The notes: generated by a model from the sequence alone, not told the origin. A stretch of DNA of 64,000 nucleotides from Sorghum bicolor (GCF_000003195.3 NC_012870.2:14376501-14440500); one strand, 5' to 3'. Counted from the stretch's first letter, positions 1-11,779 are shown. Numbers and translations are program-made.

Positions 1-1196
1 AAATTTGACATGCGGAGCTAAGAGTAAATCAAAACTATGGAGTGTATTTTGATTGTTTATGCATGCATTTCGAACTTTTCTTTTAAAATGGAGTTGGAGG
101 TAGTTTTTTTTTTCAAGTCATGTGACTTTCTTAAATGGTTTTATATTGACTAACGATCTAATGGACTCCAGCCTTAAGGGGGGCGAGAGGGGCGAGCGTT
201 CTAGACCCCTGCATCCAAAGAGCCCCTCCCCACGGAATTACAGTGTAGTATTAGGCGATCTCTCACAAACGGCTTGATAAGAAATTAGCAGTGCAGTAAG
301 CAAGAAAACAACGAAGCCAATGATTGGTTAGCCTCCTCTGATCCTTCCACATGCGACGCATAGCAATCTCTTCAATTTTTTCTAATCACGCCAAAAACGG
401 CTTGATAAGAGGCGTTCTGAAGCTAATCATGGTAGTGTACTAATCTGATCACAATAATATGTTCGTTTCGATCAGCGTGACAAGCTCTACGTAATGGTAT
501 ATTTTAATTTATCATTTGAGACACTTTTATTCAGTGAAAAATTATATATCCTGTAAGAAAACCAGAACTCATGGAACTTGTTAGAAACACCCGAGGAGAT
601 CTGGTCGATGATTGGTGGTATCTACATCGTGACACTCCATGCATGCACAGCTTCGGTCAGCTACTAGAGGTCACACCCGATCGAGGAGATCTGGTGGCCT
701 CCCAACGCGACGACGAGAAGAGCGATGGCTTCCCATTGTGAACCACTCCAGTTCAGCCTTGGACAGATGGAAATAATAATGTGGCGGCGAGGGCGCCGGC
801 GGCCGGACGACGCCGACGTCTACTTGCCACCGTCGAAGACCACAAGGGGGCGCCGGAACGCTCTGCTCTCCGGCCTCCCCTCCACGCACTGACGCACCGC
901 ATCATCGCCGTCGTGCGCCTTTTCTCCACGCACTGTACGTGTCGCCCCGTCATGTCGGCCAAGGTGCTGGCCATGCTACGTCGGGTCAGCCGCACCCGCA
1001 CGGCTGCCGCAATGGCAGGGTGCGTCTAGCTCAAGGTCTTGTTCAAGCTCTTCCTCAGCGTGCTCGACATGGATGACACCGACGGCTAGCTGTTCAGGAG
1101 GGGGAAGCCGCGCAGGTGCCGGGGGAGACACTCGTGCTACGGACGACTGTCGGCCTCGTGCTCACCACGCTAATCTAGTACTCCATGTATAAGCAG
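1..1196. other. No supported gene; partly GC-rich gene-like DNA
   Basis: The first 750 bases are AT-rich and hold nothing I recognise. Positions 780-1170 are markedly GC-rich and look like former coding DNA, but open frames there are short, occur on both strands and end at stop codons. No domain is recognisable. It may be a captured gene scrap or an old pseudogene. Confidence 0.3.
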
Positions 1197-1199
1197 TTA

Positions 1200-1928
1200 G
1201 ACTGTCTCCAACAACGCAACCTATATCCAAAATAGGTCTTGCACAGTGCTTTGCCTACCCAGAAACACCATCCAACAAATGACCCAAATAGGCAACCTAT
1301 TTTGCGTACTGGCTGAATCGAGACGCAAAAAAGCGTCCTCTCTGAACGAGGACGCAAATGAAACACGCTCATTGTGGTGGGCCCAACGACGGTGAGGCAG
1401 GGTGGGAGGCGGGCGGCGGCGCTTGATGGGGACGGAGGCAGGCAGACGCGCTTGACCGGGTGATGGGCAGCACTTGACGGGGAGGTGGGCGGAGCTCGAC
1501 GAGGTGGGAGGCGGGCGGGAACGCGACGGGGAGCCGGCGGCGGCAAATCCGACCTCCTCGCCTGCGGCCGCCGGATCCGAGCTCCTCCTCGCCCGCGACC
1601 ACCAGATCCAGGAGGGAGCGGAGGGAGAGACGGCGTGCTAGACGATTGAGGGGAGAGAGGGATGGGCAGTACCGGGATAGAAAGAGAGAGGAGGGGCGGC
1701 GCAAGCAGAGAGGAGGCCGGTGGAGAGAAGATGTGGCGGCGCTCAGTGGGGAGGAGGCGGCCGGCGCTCGGGAAGGAGGAGGAGGCCGGTGCTTGGCAGG
1801 TAGAAAATAGGTCTCGATTTGGGTTCGCTGTTGGAGGATTGTAGTTTTGGGTCCCTTACCTGTTTACTCTGCACGACCCATATGGGTGAAATAAGTCTCG
1901 GTTTGGGTCACCTTTGTTGGAGATAGCC
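1200..1928. mobile_element. PIF/Harbinger-like element with GC-rich interior
   Basis: The left end reads gactgtctccaacaac and the right end, read inward, ggctatctccaaca, an imperfect terminal inverted repeat. A direct TTA flanks both sides (1197-1199 and 1929-1931), the usual target duplication of Tourist/PIF elements. The ends are AT-rich and resemble each other (caaaataggt, tagaaaataggtct). The centre, about 1370-1800, is very GC-rich and purine-rich and unlike a typical MITE, so it may be a captured host fragment. No transposase is encoded. Confidence 0.6.
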
Positions 1929-2090
1929 TTAAGCACAGCTTTTTGGCAACGCAAGTAATGGCAGATAGAAGGAATAAAGGATGGGAAGAAGTGTTGGGAA
2001 CTTCCGTGACTAGCATAGTGCCCGTGTCACGCCACGACTTCATTTTAAGGGCGCACTTAAAAAGAATCACTGTGGAATAAGTTTTATAAA
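1929..2090 (+). repeat. Array unit, fragment of the C module
   Basis: The stretch starting agcacagctttttggcaacg and running through gcaagtaatggcagatag and ataaaggatggga matches the start of the C module seen again near 3040, 27190, 38750, 45520 and 47560. It is the leftmost trace of the composite array. Confidence 0.55.
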
Positions 2091-2555
2091 TTTCAATTTT
2101 TCATTCAGTGCAGACATCGTGTATTTTCTTTAAAAGTTCAGAAGTCCATAATTACCAATCTTGCAAACTAAATCAGTAAAACACATACTCATGAAACTTA
2201 TCTGGCTTGTCCAGTTTGAGCAATCTTAGTGATATCAAATCTACCACTTGCAACGCAGCAGCATATCGGCAGGGCTCAGATCGATCTTTTATATAGTTTA
2301 AAGTTAGAATCTAAATAGTTTGTTAGCATATTCTAAGCGTATATTTTATTGAATCAGCGGCAATGCCACACACAAGCTATCACCATCTGCTTGCCAACGC
2401 TGCAACGCACATGTCAGGTTTCAGTTCAAGTTTCAGAGAATACTCATATCTGCCGCCGATTACCAGTTTACCACAGACCTCGCGTGGCAGCAACAGCAGC
2501 CATCAAACAAACTGAAACTAACTCGTGCTTTGACAGGTTTGTCCTTCGTTAGTGG

Positions 2556-2933
2556 CTAATTTGCCGCCAGTGCCGTCGAGGGGAATGACGATTGAGGCAT
2601 AGTCTGCGGTGGAGCGAGCGTTGGCTGATCCTGCCGCCGGCGTTGCTGATAACTGAAGCCACCGGACCGCACGGCCTCCTTCTCCCCTGCTGCTTGCGGT
2701 GGAGGTGAAGCGGCCGTTGGTTGATCTACCGTCAGCGTGGCCGAGGAAACTGAAGCCACCGGAGCGGACTCGTGTGGTTGCTGCACGGCGATAGGGGCGT
2801 AGGGGCTGCACGGTGACTGCACGACGTAGCGTCGAGGAAGATGGCCGCGATTTCTTTGGGCGTGAGGCCGCGTTGATTTAGTGGCGGCCTTGCGCGCGTG
2901 ATAGATGGCCGAGGGCTGAAGAGGACCATACAT
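2556..2933 (-). CDS. Hypothetical small ORF (125 codons), doubtful
   Basis: This is a GC-rich open frame on the minus strand inside otherwise AT-rich repeat DNA. The product is rich in proline, alanine, serine and arginine and has no motif I recognise. On the same strand a TATA-like stretch (ctatataacc) lies just upstream, around 2995-3005, a plausible promoter distance from the candidate start codons at 2933 and 2968. Overlapping frames are open too, as expected in GC-rich DNA, so length alone is weak evidence. It could equally be a captured gene fragment within the surrounding repeat. Confidence 0.2.
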   Translation of the reverse strand: MYGPLQPSAIYHARKAATKSTRPHAQRNRGHLPRRYVVQSPCSPYAPIAVQQPHESAPVASVSSATLTVDQPTAASPPPQAAGEKEAVRSGGFSYQQRRRQDQPTLAPPQTMPQSSFPSTALAAN

Positions 2934-3039
2934 GCGATCGTGGACGTGGTAGATTTTCTAGGGTGCATGAAGGGGAGCTCTCTCAGCGGGAGAGGTTATA
3001 TAGGGTGGACCAAGCAATGAAAAGGTTGGTGCATTAGAA

Positions 3040-3770
3040 GGGTAGATGAAGTAATGAGAGACTGAAGAAATAAAGGATGGAAATTGCCTTAAGTCAAGAT
3101 GATAAACACAATTGTACGGTATGTATGACAAAGTAGGACACTATATTCAGGTCAGTCTCAATACATGTTTCATGAGAGTGTCATGCATATTAAATAGGGT
3201 GCCACATAAACAAAATTGCTGACTTGACAGAGTCATTAAATGAAGGAGTTTCATCAGATGAGAGAGGATTTTCATCCCCATAAAACTCATGTGGCTCGGT
3301 TATCTAGTTTGTAGTCTTGGTAAGTGTACCATAAAACTATGCATTGAGACTGACCTCATATTCCTTATTTACGGTAGAGTAAATGATGCTGCAGATTGTA
3401 ACGTGTCTGAATTAATTTTAATAAGTTGCTCACTTGTATGTGCCACCAACATCACTGTTCACTGGTGTCTCAGCAACATGTGTGTATATATACACATCTA
3501 GTGATCACTAACAACCAAGAGATGGAAAAGCATGAGTAATGCCGTCCATGATATTGTGTGGATGAGCAGAAGGGAGTCCTCAAAGGGAATGAGAGTTTCT
3601 TTCAAAAGAAAAGGGAATGAGAGTAGGAATAGGAATAGGAGGCACCAGAGGGCACTGGGAGAACGGGAGCCGCACAACATTCCTGGGCTTTTTTTCGTGA
3701 TAGGGGGTTTAGCCCGTTTTTCATGATATTGAGCCGCACAACATTCCTGGGCACTGGGAGAACGGGAGTC
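3040..3770 (+). repeat. Array unit copy 1 (end of C module, A module)
   Basis: The order matches the other copies: tgaagaaataaaggatgg, then tgtatgacaaagtag, then gatgctgcagattgtaacg, then the caccaac/ctggtg inverted pair, tgtgtatatatacac, tagtgatcactaacaacc and ggaataggaataggaggcac. A Tourist MITE interrupts it at 3150. A local duplication follows: gagccgcacaacattcctgg occurs at 3667 and 3731, and actgggagaacgggag at 3653 and 3753. Open frames across it are short and not shared between copies. Confidence 0.75.
3150..3355. mobile_element. Tourist-like MITE in array copy 1
   Basis: Ends ggtcagtctcaatacatg and, inverted, ggtcagtctcaatgca form the terminal repeat. TCA flanks both sides (3147-3149, 3356-3358). 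Sister array copies (for example 22090-22135) read straight through this point, from ctatct..tattca into ttta..ggtagag, and so serve as empty sites. The interior (gtttcatcagatgagagag, cccataaaactcat) relates it to the two Tourist elements at 18.2 and 18.6 kb. Confidence 0.85.
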
Positions 3771-3807
3771 CTCAAAGAGAACCTAGCTACTGCAAACCAA
3801 AACCAGA

Positions 3808-4028
3808 GCCTTGTTTAGTTTCCAAAAATTTTCAAGATTCCCCATCACATCGAATCTTGCGGCACATGCATAGTACATTAAATATATATATGAGAACAAA
3901 AACTAATTGCACAGTTCATCTGTAAATTGCGAGACAGATCTTTTAAGCCTAGTTACTTCATGATTGAACAATGTTTATTAATGCTAAGTGTTGTTTTCCC
4001 TTTTTTTTTTTGCGAACTGAACGAGGCC
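3808..4028. mobile_element. hAT-like MITE
   Basis: The left end gccttgtttagtttccaaaaa and the inverted right end ggcctcgttcagttcgc are terminal repeats of a very common grass MITE. The conserved interior (gaatcttgcggcacatgcat, cattaaatatatata, gtaaattgcgagacagatctttt) recurs at 63.04-63.88 kb. No clear target duplication can be read at the edges. Confidence 0.7.
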
Positions 4029-4248
4029 CTACATAGGACCAAAAAACTATGACCAAGCTGTTGCCGACAGAGAAATCGAATCAAACCCTGCCAAGACCCA
4101 GTCGTCCGCAGATGCGGCCACCGCCTTGTAGATACCAAAGGCATTACTGACCATCGAACGTTCGAAGGTCACCGAGTTCCTCTCCTTCCAAAGAATCTAG
4201 GCTACGAGCAGGAACATCGAATCGAAGAATGGTTGTGCTGCCGAGTTT
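4029..4248 (-). pseudogene. LINE-A ORF2 C-terminal remnant, distal part
   Basis: On the minus strand a frame with one stop reads as the extreme C terminus of a plant LINE ORF2, including a tryptophan followed by LWKERNSVTFE and later ADDWVLAGF. This tail normally follows the zinc-binding zf-RVT segment. That missing upstream part lies at 5691-5868 on the same strand, so LINE-A was split by a later insertion. Only about 400 bases of it survive. Confidence 0.6.
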
Positions 4249-5690
4249 TTTTTAGAAAGGCGGCAAGAGCTTTGCCGTATTTTTATTAGACGAGGAAAAA
4301 GAAAAACAGAAAATATTTACAACAACTTACAAAGCAACTCGATTTTAAACTACTATGGCACACATGCCAAAAATCAAAAGACTAACAAAAGGACAAAAAA
4401 GTAACCGGTTCCAAACCACTGTATTGCACTAGCATAAACACCTACTCAACCATAGTGCTAGGTCTTGTTGCCATTTGGTATTGTTGAATTTCATCCTTGC
4501 ACAGCTGGGCTACTTGGATCGGTTGCAGATGTTTTTGTTGGAAAGTTCTTCTATTGCGTTCCTTCTAGACGTTCCACCAAAAATAGATCATGACACCATC
4601 TATCTTTCTACGTTCACTTCTATCAAACTTTGCTCGACATTTGCGCAAGTAACCATGTAAGGATCAATTCATTCCAACCGAGTTTAGCGCGTATAGATTG
4701 AGCCATTGTTTTAAATAAGACCAGACTTGCTTTGCGTAGGTGCAGTCTTTGTAAAGGTGAGTTGGCGTTTCTGGGTCCATTCCACATAGTTTGCAAATGG
4801 GATCATTTGCCCAATTACGTTTTATCAAGTTGTTGGCAGTTAGAATTTTCTTGTGCAGAAGTGTCCACGCAAAGAATCGGCATTTAGGTTCAGCTTGTGC
4901 TTTCCAAATTGGTGTCAATTTTAGCTTGCTGAAAGATCCTTCAAATTGGATGTTGTATGCGCTTTTGGTTGTGTATTCCCCGTCTGCTGTCCATCTCCAA
5001 CGAATTGTGTCCTCACTATTTTCCTCAAGTGTAGTTTCTTGTACTTGTTCCCATAGTGTGGCGTACTCATGCAGCTCTTGAACTGTTTGCAGCGGTAGAA
5101 TATGTGCCACCCACCGGTTATCTTGAAGTGCCTTCCACACCGTAATATTTTTTCTCTTAGCTTTCCGGAAAAGGTTCGGCGCAATGATCTTTGGCGATGT
5201 TCCCTCAATCCAGGACGACGTCCAAAAGTTCGCAGTTTTACCATCTCCTATTGTTACCACCGTGGAGGCCGCAAAGAGATCGCGATCACGCCAATCGCAT
5301 GGCAAATCTAGGCAATTCCAAGCACGCTCCTTGTGTTTCCACTTGAACCAAAGCCATCGTAGTCTTAGCGCACGGGAAAAACGTTCTAGGTCCAGCACCC
5401 CAAGCCCTCCTTTTTCTTTCGGTCGACACGTCGTTGGCCAATTTACTAGAGAGTGACCGCCATACACTTTGTCCGGGGTGTCACCCCTCCATAGAAAACT
5501 CCTCCTAATGCGATCGATCTTCTGTACTAACCATTTCATTTCTAGGAAGGCGGTCATGTGATAAATTGGTTGTGCTGAGAGAACCGTCTTGACTAGAGTT
5601 TCCCTTCCGGAAGTAGATAGTAGCTTCCCTTTCCATCCCGGCAGTCTTGCACCAATCTTATCTATGCGTTGGCGTAACCACCAGGGGCCA
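4249..5690 (-). pseudogene. LINE-B, 5'-truncated, reverse transcriptase thumb to zf-RVT
   Basis: A minus-strand frame about 340 residues long (roughly 5675 down to 4664) covers the region after the RT palm of a plant LINE ORF2. It includes KIGARLPGWKGKLLS near the start, KWLVQKIDRIRRSFLWRG, KGGLGVLDLERF, and a zf-RVT block with CRFFAWTLLHKKILT and a CKLCGMDPETPTHLYKDC zinc motif. The endonuclease and RT catalytic parts are absent (5' truncation). The 3' tail is at 4249-4660, ending in a T-run on the plus strand (4249-4255). The frame continues without a stop into LINE-A sequence, so the apparent 376-residue protein is an accidental chimera. Confidence 0.75.
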
Positions 5691-5868
5691 AGACTGTCCT
5701 CGCCATCCGGCATCAATGAAGCCAAGCCCAAAGGAGACAGGAGCATGAACCAAGCCTGTCTGGCGAGGACGCATCCAAGGACCAGATGCTCCACCGTCTC
5801 CGGTGCTTGCCCACATAGGGCACAGGCGTCACAGTTCTGGAAGCGTGTCTCTTCCTTCTATCTGTGAG
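5691..5868 (-). pseudogene. LINE-A ORF2 remnant, proximal part (zf-RVT)
   Basis: Minus-strand translation gives a cysteine-rich segment and then EHLVLGCVLARQAWFMLLSP and a GPWWLRQR end, typical of the zf-RVT domain at the end of plant LINE ORF2. It is cut at about 5690 by LINE-B and resumes at 4248. Its outer border joins the array sequence gagaagagcatctcaaatg. Confidence 0.6.
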
Positions 5869-6890
5869 AAGAGCATCTCAAATGTCACTAACCACCCGGC
5901 CTCGGAACACTCTTTTCACATCTCATGCTGTGAACTCTCTTCCACTTGTGCCACTTGGGGAGCATTGAGCAAGAGCGTTAGCCGGAGCAATGAGGAGTGT
6001 GCAAGGAACTCATGGGTCTTGTGTACTCTAAGCGTTGACTGGAGCGTTGCGACACGAGGAAGACGATGTACTCCTTAGTCTCATACTCTGGTCAGTTCTT
6101 GCGACATCTTCTCCTACATTTTATATTTCATTTTGCAGCATGAGTGATGTATACGCGTGCCCCAAAAAAGCCTCCCCGGAGGAAAGGAAAAGGATATAGG
6201 GCGGCCACCTGCGACAGTGCAAGCAAACATAGGACAGTGACCAAGAGGTGGTTGGCAGAGCGAGTGCATTGTGCATTGGTCAATTAGAACTCTCGAACTT
6301 TCTGTAGTTGCTCTCCATGCGGATGTGGTGCTAATACCTCCTGCAATCCTATACCCTCTCTGGACTGTCATTCTTTGATATTTGTTGCTTGATGTAATAC
6401 CTTGCTTATTATGAATCCATTGGCCGTTCTGGAGTCTAGATCGGCCATCTACCAATCTACGATCAGAACTTGCCAAAGGGCTGGTTTTTGTGCAGTTCAA
6501 CACTAGGCTGAAATCCTGAATCGATCTGATAGCAATGTGAGCTAACAAAATGGAGATGGATGATACCCTCGCCAGTTTGTCACTCATCTTCGTCTTGGTG
6601 TTGCAGACAAAAAAAAATGAATCCAGCATCTGGTGGAAAATATTTGAGCACTCATTAGCCCCTGTGTGTCATAAGGGAAAAAAACAAGGTTCATATACAA
6701 AGCATATTTGTACCTTTTCCGAAGGGTAGTATATATAATTGGCAAGTACAAACGCTCTGAGACAAATCGTTGGTTGAATTGATCTGGCTCTTTAACAAAA
6801 TGATATATGCCATCGCCTTGAATTGATGTGGCTCGCTTTGAGAACATATATATCTGAACATATCTCCACCAGAAAGATCACTTGGTAATT
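5869..6890 (+). repeat. Array unit copy 1 continued (B and D modules)
   Basis: After the LINE nest the array resumes with the B module (ggcctcggaacac, cattgagcaagagcgttag, ctcatactctgg, gagtgatgtatac, ggaaaaggatatagggcggcc, caaacataggacagtgacc). The D module follows (ttgcttattatgaatcc, gtgcagttcaacactaggc, aatggagatgg, ttgcagacaaaaa). The same modules recur at 15.55-15.67, 17.6, 23.4, 26.7 and 48.1 kb. No conserved reading frame is seen. Confidence 0.7.
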
Positions 6891-7019
6891 TATGATTACT
6901 ATAGTACTTCTCTTGTAATAGGTCTACCGGTATGGTTTTTTAACTGGGCAAGGAGCCAAGGTGGGCGCGGGTCTACTGGGCCACAACCCAAATGGAGTTG
7001 GGCTGCTGCCCTCACCTTC

Positions 7020-7479
7020 TTCTTTTACTTGTGCCACCAACAGCGCTGGTGTCTCAGCAACATGGGTGTGTATATATACATCCGGTGATCACTGATGACC
7101 GCCGAGAGATGGAAAAGCATGAGTGATGCTGTCCATGATACGGTGTCCACATGAGCAGAACACAATCCTCAATAAAGGGAATAGAATAATGGGAATAGGA
7201 ATAGGAGGCACTAGGAAGGTAGCAGAAACAGTGACAACTCTCTCATGGAATAGGAATAGAAATAGGAGGCACCGGGAAGGCAGAAACAGCGACAACTCTC
7301 TCATTGCTTGCTCCTGTGTGTGCATGGCATGCGGAACCTTCTCCTCCGAGCTGTCCGCTGATGTATAGCTCTCTACGGCTTTGTGTCCTCCGTTGGAGCG
7401 TCCATCAATATAGAGCCTAGCTTAAGCCTCGCAACTGCAAGGAAGACAATGTCTTCGTGTGGTCCAGTTCGCCTAATCA
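7020..7479 (+). repeat. Array unit copy 2 (A and start of B module)
   Basis: This has the A-module order: gtgccaccaacagcgctggtg, the tgtgtatatatacatcc TATA-like stretch, ggtgatcactgatgacc and agatggaaaagcatgag. A short internal duplication of ggaataggaataggaggcac follows (7200 and 7250). The B module then starts and is interrupted at 7492 by the full-length LINE. It resumes after the LINE at 15549. Confidence 0.75.
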
Positions 7480-7492
7480 TTCTCATAAGCGA
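7480..7492. repeat. LINE target-site duplication, left copy
   Basis: ttctcataagcga is repeated exactly at 15536-15548, directly after the poly(A) tract, marking target-primed reverse transcription. Confidence 0.95.
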
Positions 7493-7854
7493 GACGGTTC
7501 TACTTGCTGCCTGGGAACGAGAGAGAAACTAGCGCATATCGTGCCCTCTGACGGCGGGGCGGGCTGACACACCATCGGGAGAGGAGCAGGACAGAAGCGA
7601 ACAAGAAGATATGGATTATGGTGCTCCAGCCGCGCCGCGGTGCCGGTCGAACCCCGGGGAGGTGATGGCGGCGTGATGTTCGCCGGCCCTGCTCGCGGCG
7701 TCGACATCCTCGCCGACCGCTGCCAGGCTGACGCTCCCGTCATGTCTAACCAGCTCTCCTTGGTTCATTGCTGGATTCTAATCTGTAAGTTCCGCTCCCT
7801 CCAAAACCCTTGAGTGTTCTCCCCTTCTTTGTTTCTCCTGGGTGCTTTCTCTCC

Positions 7855-10800
7855 ATGGCGTTGCCAACCTTGCCTGGTCTCTCCTTCGCCCCTGGCGAAA
7901 GTATCCTGGCAGAGGTTGCCAACTCCATTGGCCTTCCTGTGGCTAGACCTGCCTCCGATGCTTTCTCCTTCGCCTTGGTCGTCGCTTTTGGCCGATGCAA
8001 ATTTCGCCTCGATCCCTTCTCTGTTGGCCAAATCCTCCAAGCCACCATTGGTGGCTCCAGCCACTACCTCCGTGTTTCGCAGCTTGCGGATAGAACTTTC
8101 AAATTCTTTGTCTCCTCCAAGGAGGTGGGGTTTTTCATTGTTAATCTTCGCTCATATTCCTGCGAGCTCTACTCCCTTACCTTTCACCTCTGGGGTAACG
8201 GTGGCCCCAACTGGCGGCGTGAATATAATCTTTTTCTGCGTGAAGATGATCGTTCCTGGCGAACGACCCCCAGAAAGCGTGTGCCCAAACTTGTCCCAAA
8301 AAACTCCTTCGTCCAGCCGGGCAAATCTTTTGCTGCCGTGGTCAGGCCAAAGATTTTTTCCAACCGCCCTGGGTTCGAACCTCATGACAACCTAAACCTC
8401 AATGAACCTCCGCCGCTGGAGATCCCGACGCCGTCGCTCGCCGGGGCCATCTCCGCTTCGGCGCTGCCACTCTCCGGGGCCAACTCCATTCCGCTCCCCT
8501 CCAAGCGGGCGGTCTTCCGACGCCTGCAGCCTCCGTTGGCTACCCAATCAAATTGCCACTTGCTTAATCATGGTCTGAACAGTAGCCCTTTGGTCCCAGT
8601 CAAGGATGCTCCGACCGGCCAATCCTCCAGAAACCACCTTGGGGACACGTCCTTCTGTCAACGATGTCTGACCTGGGGTCATCAACGTGCCACTTGCCGC
8701 AGCCCAATCCGTTGCCGTTTCTGTTTCAAACAAGGTCACACGGCTGCAAACTGCCACTCTCAAAACCCGGGACATGGCAGGGAAAGTAACACAGTAACAA
8801 GAGGAGGACGTCTCTTTACTAGCAACAGTAACTCGGGGAAAGAGGGACGGCATCTTACCGACAACAGTATCCCGGAGGCGCGTACCGGTTGGCTCAGCTC
8901 TGTGGTTGCTGGGCTGCATTCCTCGAGCCCGCCAACTTCAACCTCGGCCGACGACCTCAGTCTGACACTCTCCCTCTCTTCCGGCTGGGCCGCTCCAAAA
9001 GCACCGCCAGAAGTAAATGCCAGGCCTTGCAGGCCCAGCATTGTGCTTCAAACCCCGTCACCACAACCTTTAATCCGCTCCAACGCCCCTTCGTCTCCCC
9101 CACCGCTCTGTGAAAACCCCACTCACCTGATACAGTACCTCCCGGCGGGCGGAGAGCGAGAGGAACCTCCCTTGGCGAACATGGCGTATCAACGGGCGGA
9201 CCCGCGACCTTTCATCCCCGATACCTTCCAGTGGGTGGACGTGCCCAATAGGGAGTTCATGACAAGAGCAGTGGCACCCACGAGGCCGCCAGCCAACAAT
9301 GAAGACTTAGCAATCGTCTGCTTCAACCCTTTGCCTGGTAATGCCCTCAGCTTTGCCTTGATCAGAAACATAGTTAGGGATTTCTTGCTGCAGCATAGGA
9401 TTGTCCCCCGTGCAATTTTGCCCTGTCACTTGGGCCAAGCATATGTCAGATTTAATCATGCTTATGAAAGGGATATTATGGTTAGACAAGGAGCTATGCC
9501 TTTTCAAAACATCCACATTGCCTTTGTTAAGCACAATGAGGGTAGAAACTGGAGGAGGGTTTTTTTCAATGAGGAATGTTGGATAATGCTCCTAGGGGTC
9601 CCAGAAGATTATAAAACTGAAAGACACATCCACAATGCCATTAGTGACTTTGCAAAAATAATCCTGTGGGAGGAAAGTGACTCTTATCCTGGTAGAGTCA
9701 TGGTTAGAGCCCGAGTGATGAGTGTTGAATCGGTCCCGCAGTTCATCGTTTATTCAGACCCAGCCAACGTAAATGGAGATTCCGGACTATCCAATGCGAG
9801 GTGGTGCAGCACCATCAGGCAGGGCAAGGACCACCTGAAGAAGATCCTCTGCCTAATGAACTGGAGTTGGAGGCAGTGGTCCCTTATGACTTCTTTGGTC
9901 TGGGCCAACCGGTTTTGCAGCAGCAGCAGAACAATCAGGATGAGCCAGAACAGCAGCAACCAGGGAATCAGATAGATGAGCAGCAGCAGATCAACAATGA
10001 ACTAGGCCAAGGAAACTTACAGATGCAGCAAATCAATCCTTGGGAACCTTGGGCCGAATGGCCGGCCCAACCACCAGCCCAACAGGCCCAACTAGATCTG
10101 AACCTTCAGCAGCAAGGCCAACAACAAAATCAGGAACAGCTTTTACCTCTAAATGCAGTGCCACAACATTTGGACCCAATGGCTCTTGACTTAAACTTGG
10201 ACCCTTTGGAAGTAATTATTAACCCAGTCAACCCACCTGCACAGGAGTTCCTGGAAGTCAATGACTTCATAGATGAAATAGAGCAGCATATACCACACCA
10301 TCTCCAGCAGGTTGTGAATGAAAACAATCAAATTGTGGCACCACAGGAACAAGCTCCCCAGCTCTTTGAAGGAATCAACGACTTCATAAATGGTGCCCCT
10401 TTACCCCATCTGCCTGATCTTATAGGGGAGGAAATCCCACTGGAACAGCTAATGGAACAGGAGGGCATCGAACAACAGAATAACATGGGTCACTTGCATA
10501 ACAATCTTGAAGACCACAATGAACCCCAGGACATGCAGTTATTGGGACCAGAAGAACAGGGCTTTCCTATAATGAATTTTGAAGCTATACAACCCCCTCT
10601 GAACCCTGCAGCGAACAACTTGGTAAATTTGGTAGATGACCTACAAATGCAGGAAGCTCAGCCACCTGCACAGCCACAACAAGGAATTCAGATACAGCAA
10701 GATCAAGTTCTGCCCGAAAATGGGAACAATGTCATCAACCAACACCTGCAAGTGGGAATGGTACTGCTGCCAAAAACCCAATGGGAAGCCTGGCAAAACA

Positions 10801-11252
10801 TTGTGGAAAACAGGAAAAGATACCATGAATCAAGCCTAGCCTGGGGAAAATTTTATGGCCAAGGTAATGCTGGAAAAAACCTTGTTACGATACCAGAAAA
10901 CTGGATTCACTTTTTCCTGACTGCTTTAGCATCTGCAGATAGCTTCAGCTGGGCAAAAGAATTCTTATCCTCGGGTGCTGCATCCATGCTTCAGGATCAC
11001 TGTGGTAATGTGTCCTTGCCTTTACCTACAGCTTGTCCACACCAAAAACCCAACACTTCTTTCTCCTTCACTGATTTACTTGATGAACAAGCAGATCCTG
11101 ATAAGGAAGGACACCTGCAGAGCACAGAGAAGCTGAACCTCAACAAGGCAAACTATCTGGAGAATACAATGGAGATGAACCCACCTACTCCCAGGGAGGG
11201 CTCAAAAAAGAAAAGGGCAAACAAAAGGGCTACACCCATAGTGGACAGCTAG
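7855..11252 (+). pseudogene. LINE ORF1 (RNA-binding, CCHC), frameshifted
   Basis: The likely start is the ATG at 7855 (product begins MALPTLPGLSF); an in-frame ATG at 7810 sits upstream. The product would be the nucleic-acid-binding partner of ORF2 in the retrotransposition particle. Two adjacent zinc knuckles are visible at 8655-8760, CX2CX4HX4C in both cases (CQRCLTWGHQRATC and CRFCFKQGHTAANC). The middle is a proline/serine-rich linker. The part from about 9180 to 9790 resembles the DUF4283-type folded segment usual in plant LINE ORF1. The frame shifts by one base at about 9780-9786 and continues in another frame to 11252. That last third is extraordinarily rich in glutamine, asparagine and proline (9890-10800). 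The frameshift probably inactivates this copy. Confidence 0.8.
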
Positions 11253-11779
11253 GTACGTAGAAGTGACAGACTTAAACAGGGCACTAATGGCTTCAAAACA
11301 CAAGGGTGCTCCAATTGGAAATGCACGACTTGCAATCCACCCACTCTATCCAGTAAAGTAATAAGAAATCTGGGTACTCAGTTTTGCAGTCTGGAGCAGG
11401 AGGAGCTGGCAGAGGAAGAACTACTTAAAAGGCAAGGGCCCAAGAACCCAGTCTCCAAGAAGAAGACCAAAACAGGCAAGGAAAATGCAGAAGAAAACAA
11501 AGAGGAGGCCAGTGACCGCAAGGAAGAGTAGGGGAACTACAAGGGCCAAGATTATTTTGCTAAAAAGTTGGTTTACTTATGTTAGTTCATCATCCAGGAA
11601 TGTTTTCTGTTCTTAGTACCGGAGGTGTGCTGTCAACTACCTCCATCAGATATCTAGAAGTCCAGTGCAACCTTTGCCTCAAAACTTTAAAAACTTTATG
11701 TGTTGTAACAGTGACCTACCTCTATGTTTCTAGGCTACATGTTAAACATGTACCCAGGTCTGAATGTTTGCTTTAAGTT
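11253..11779 (+). other. LINE spacer between ORF1 and ORF2
   Basis: This stretch is about 530 bases with no long frame. It is rich in purines (agaagaagaccaaaacagg) in its first half. It separates the two LINE frames; nothing else is visible. Confidence 0.5.
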
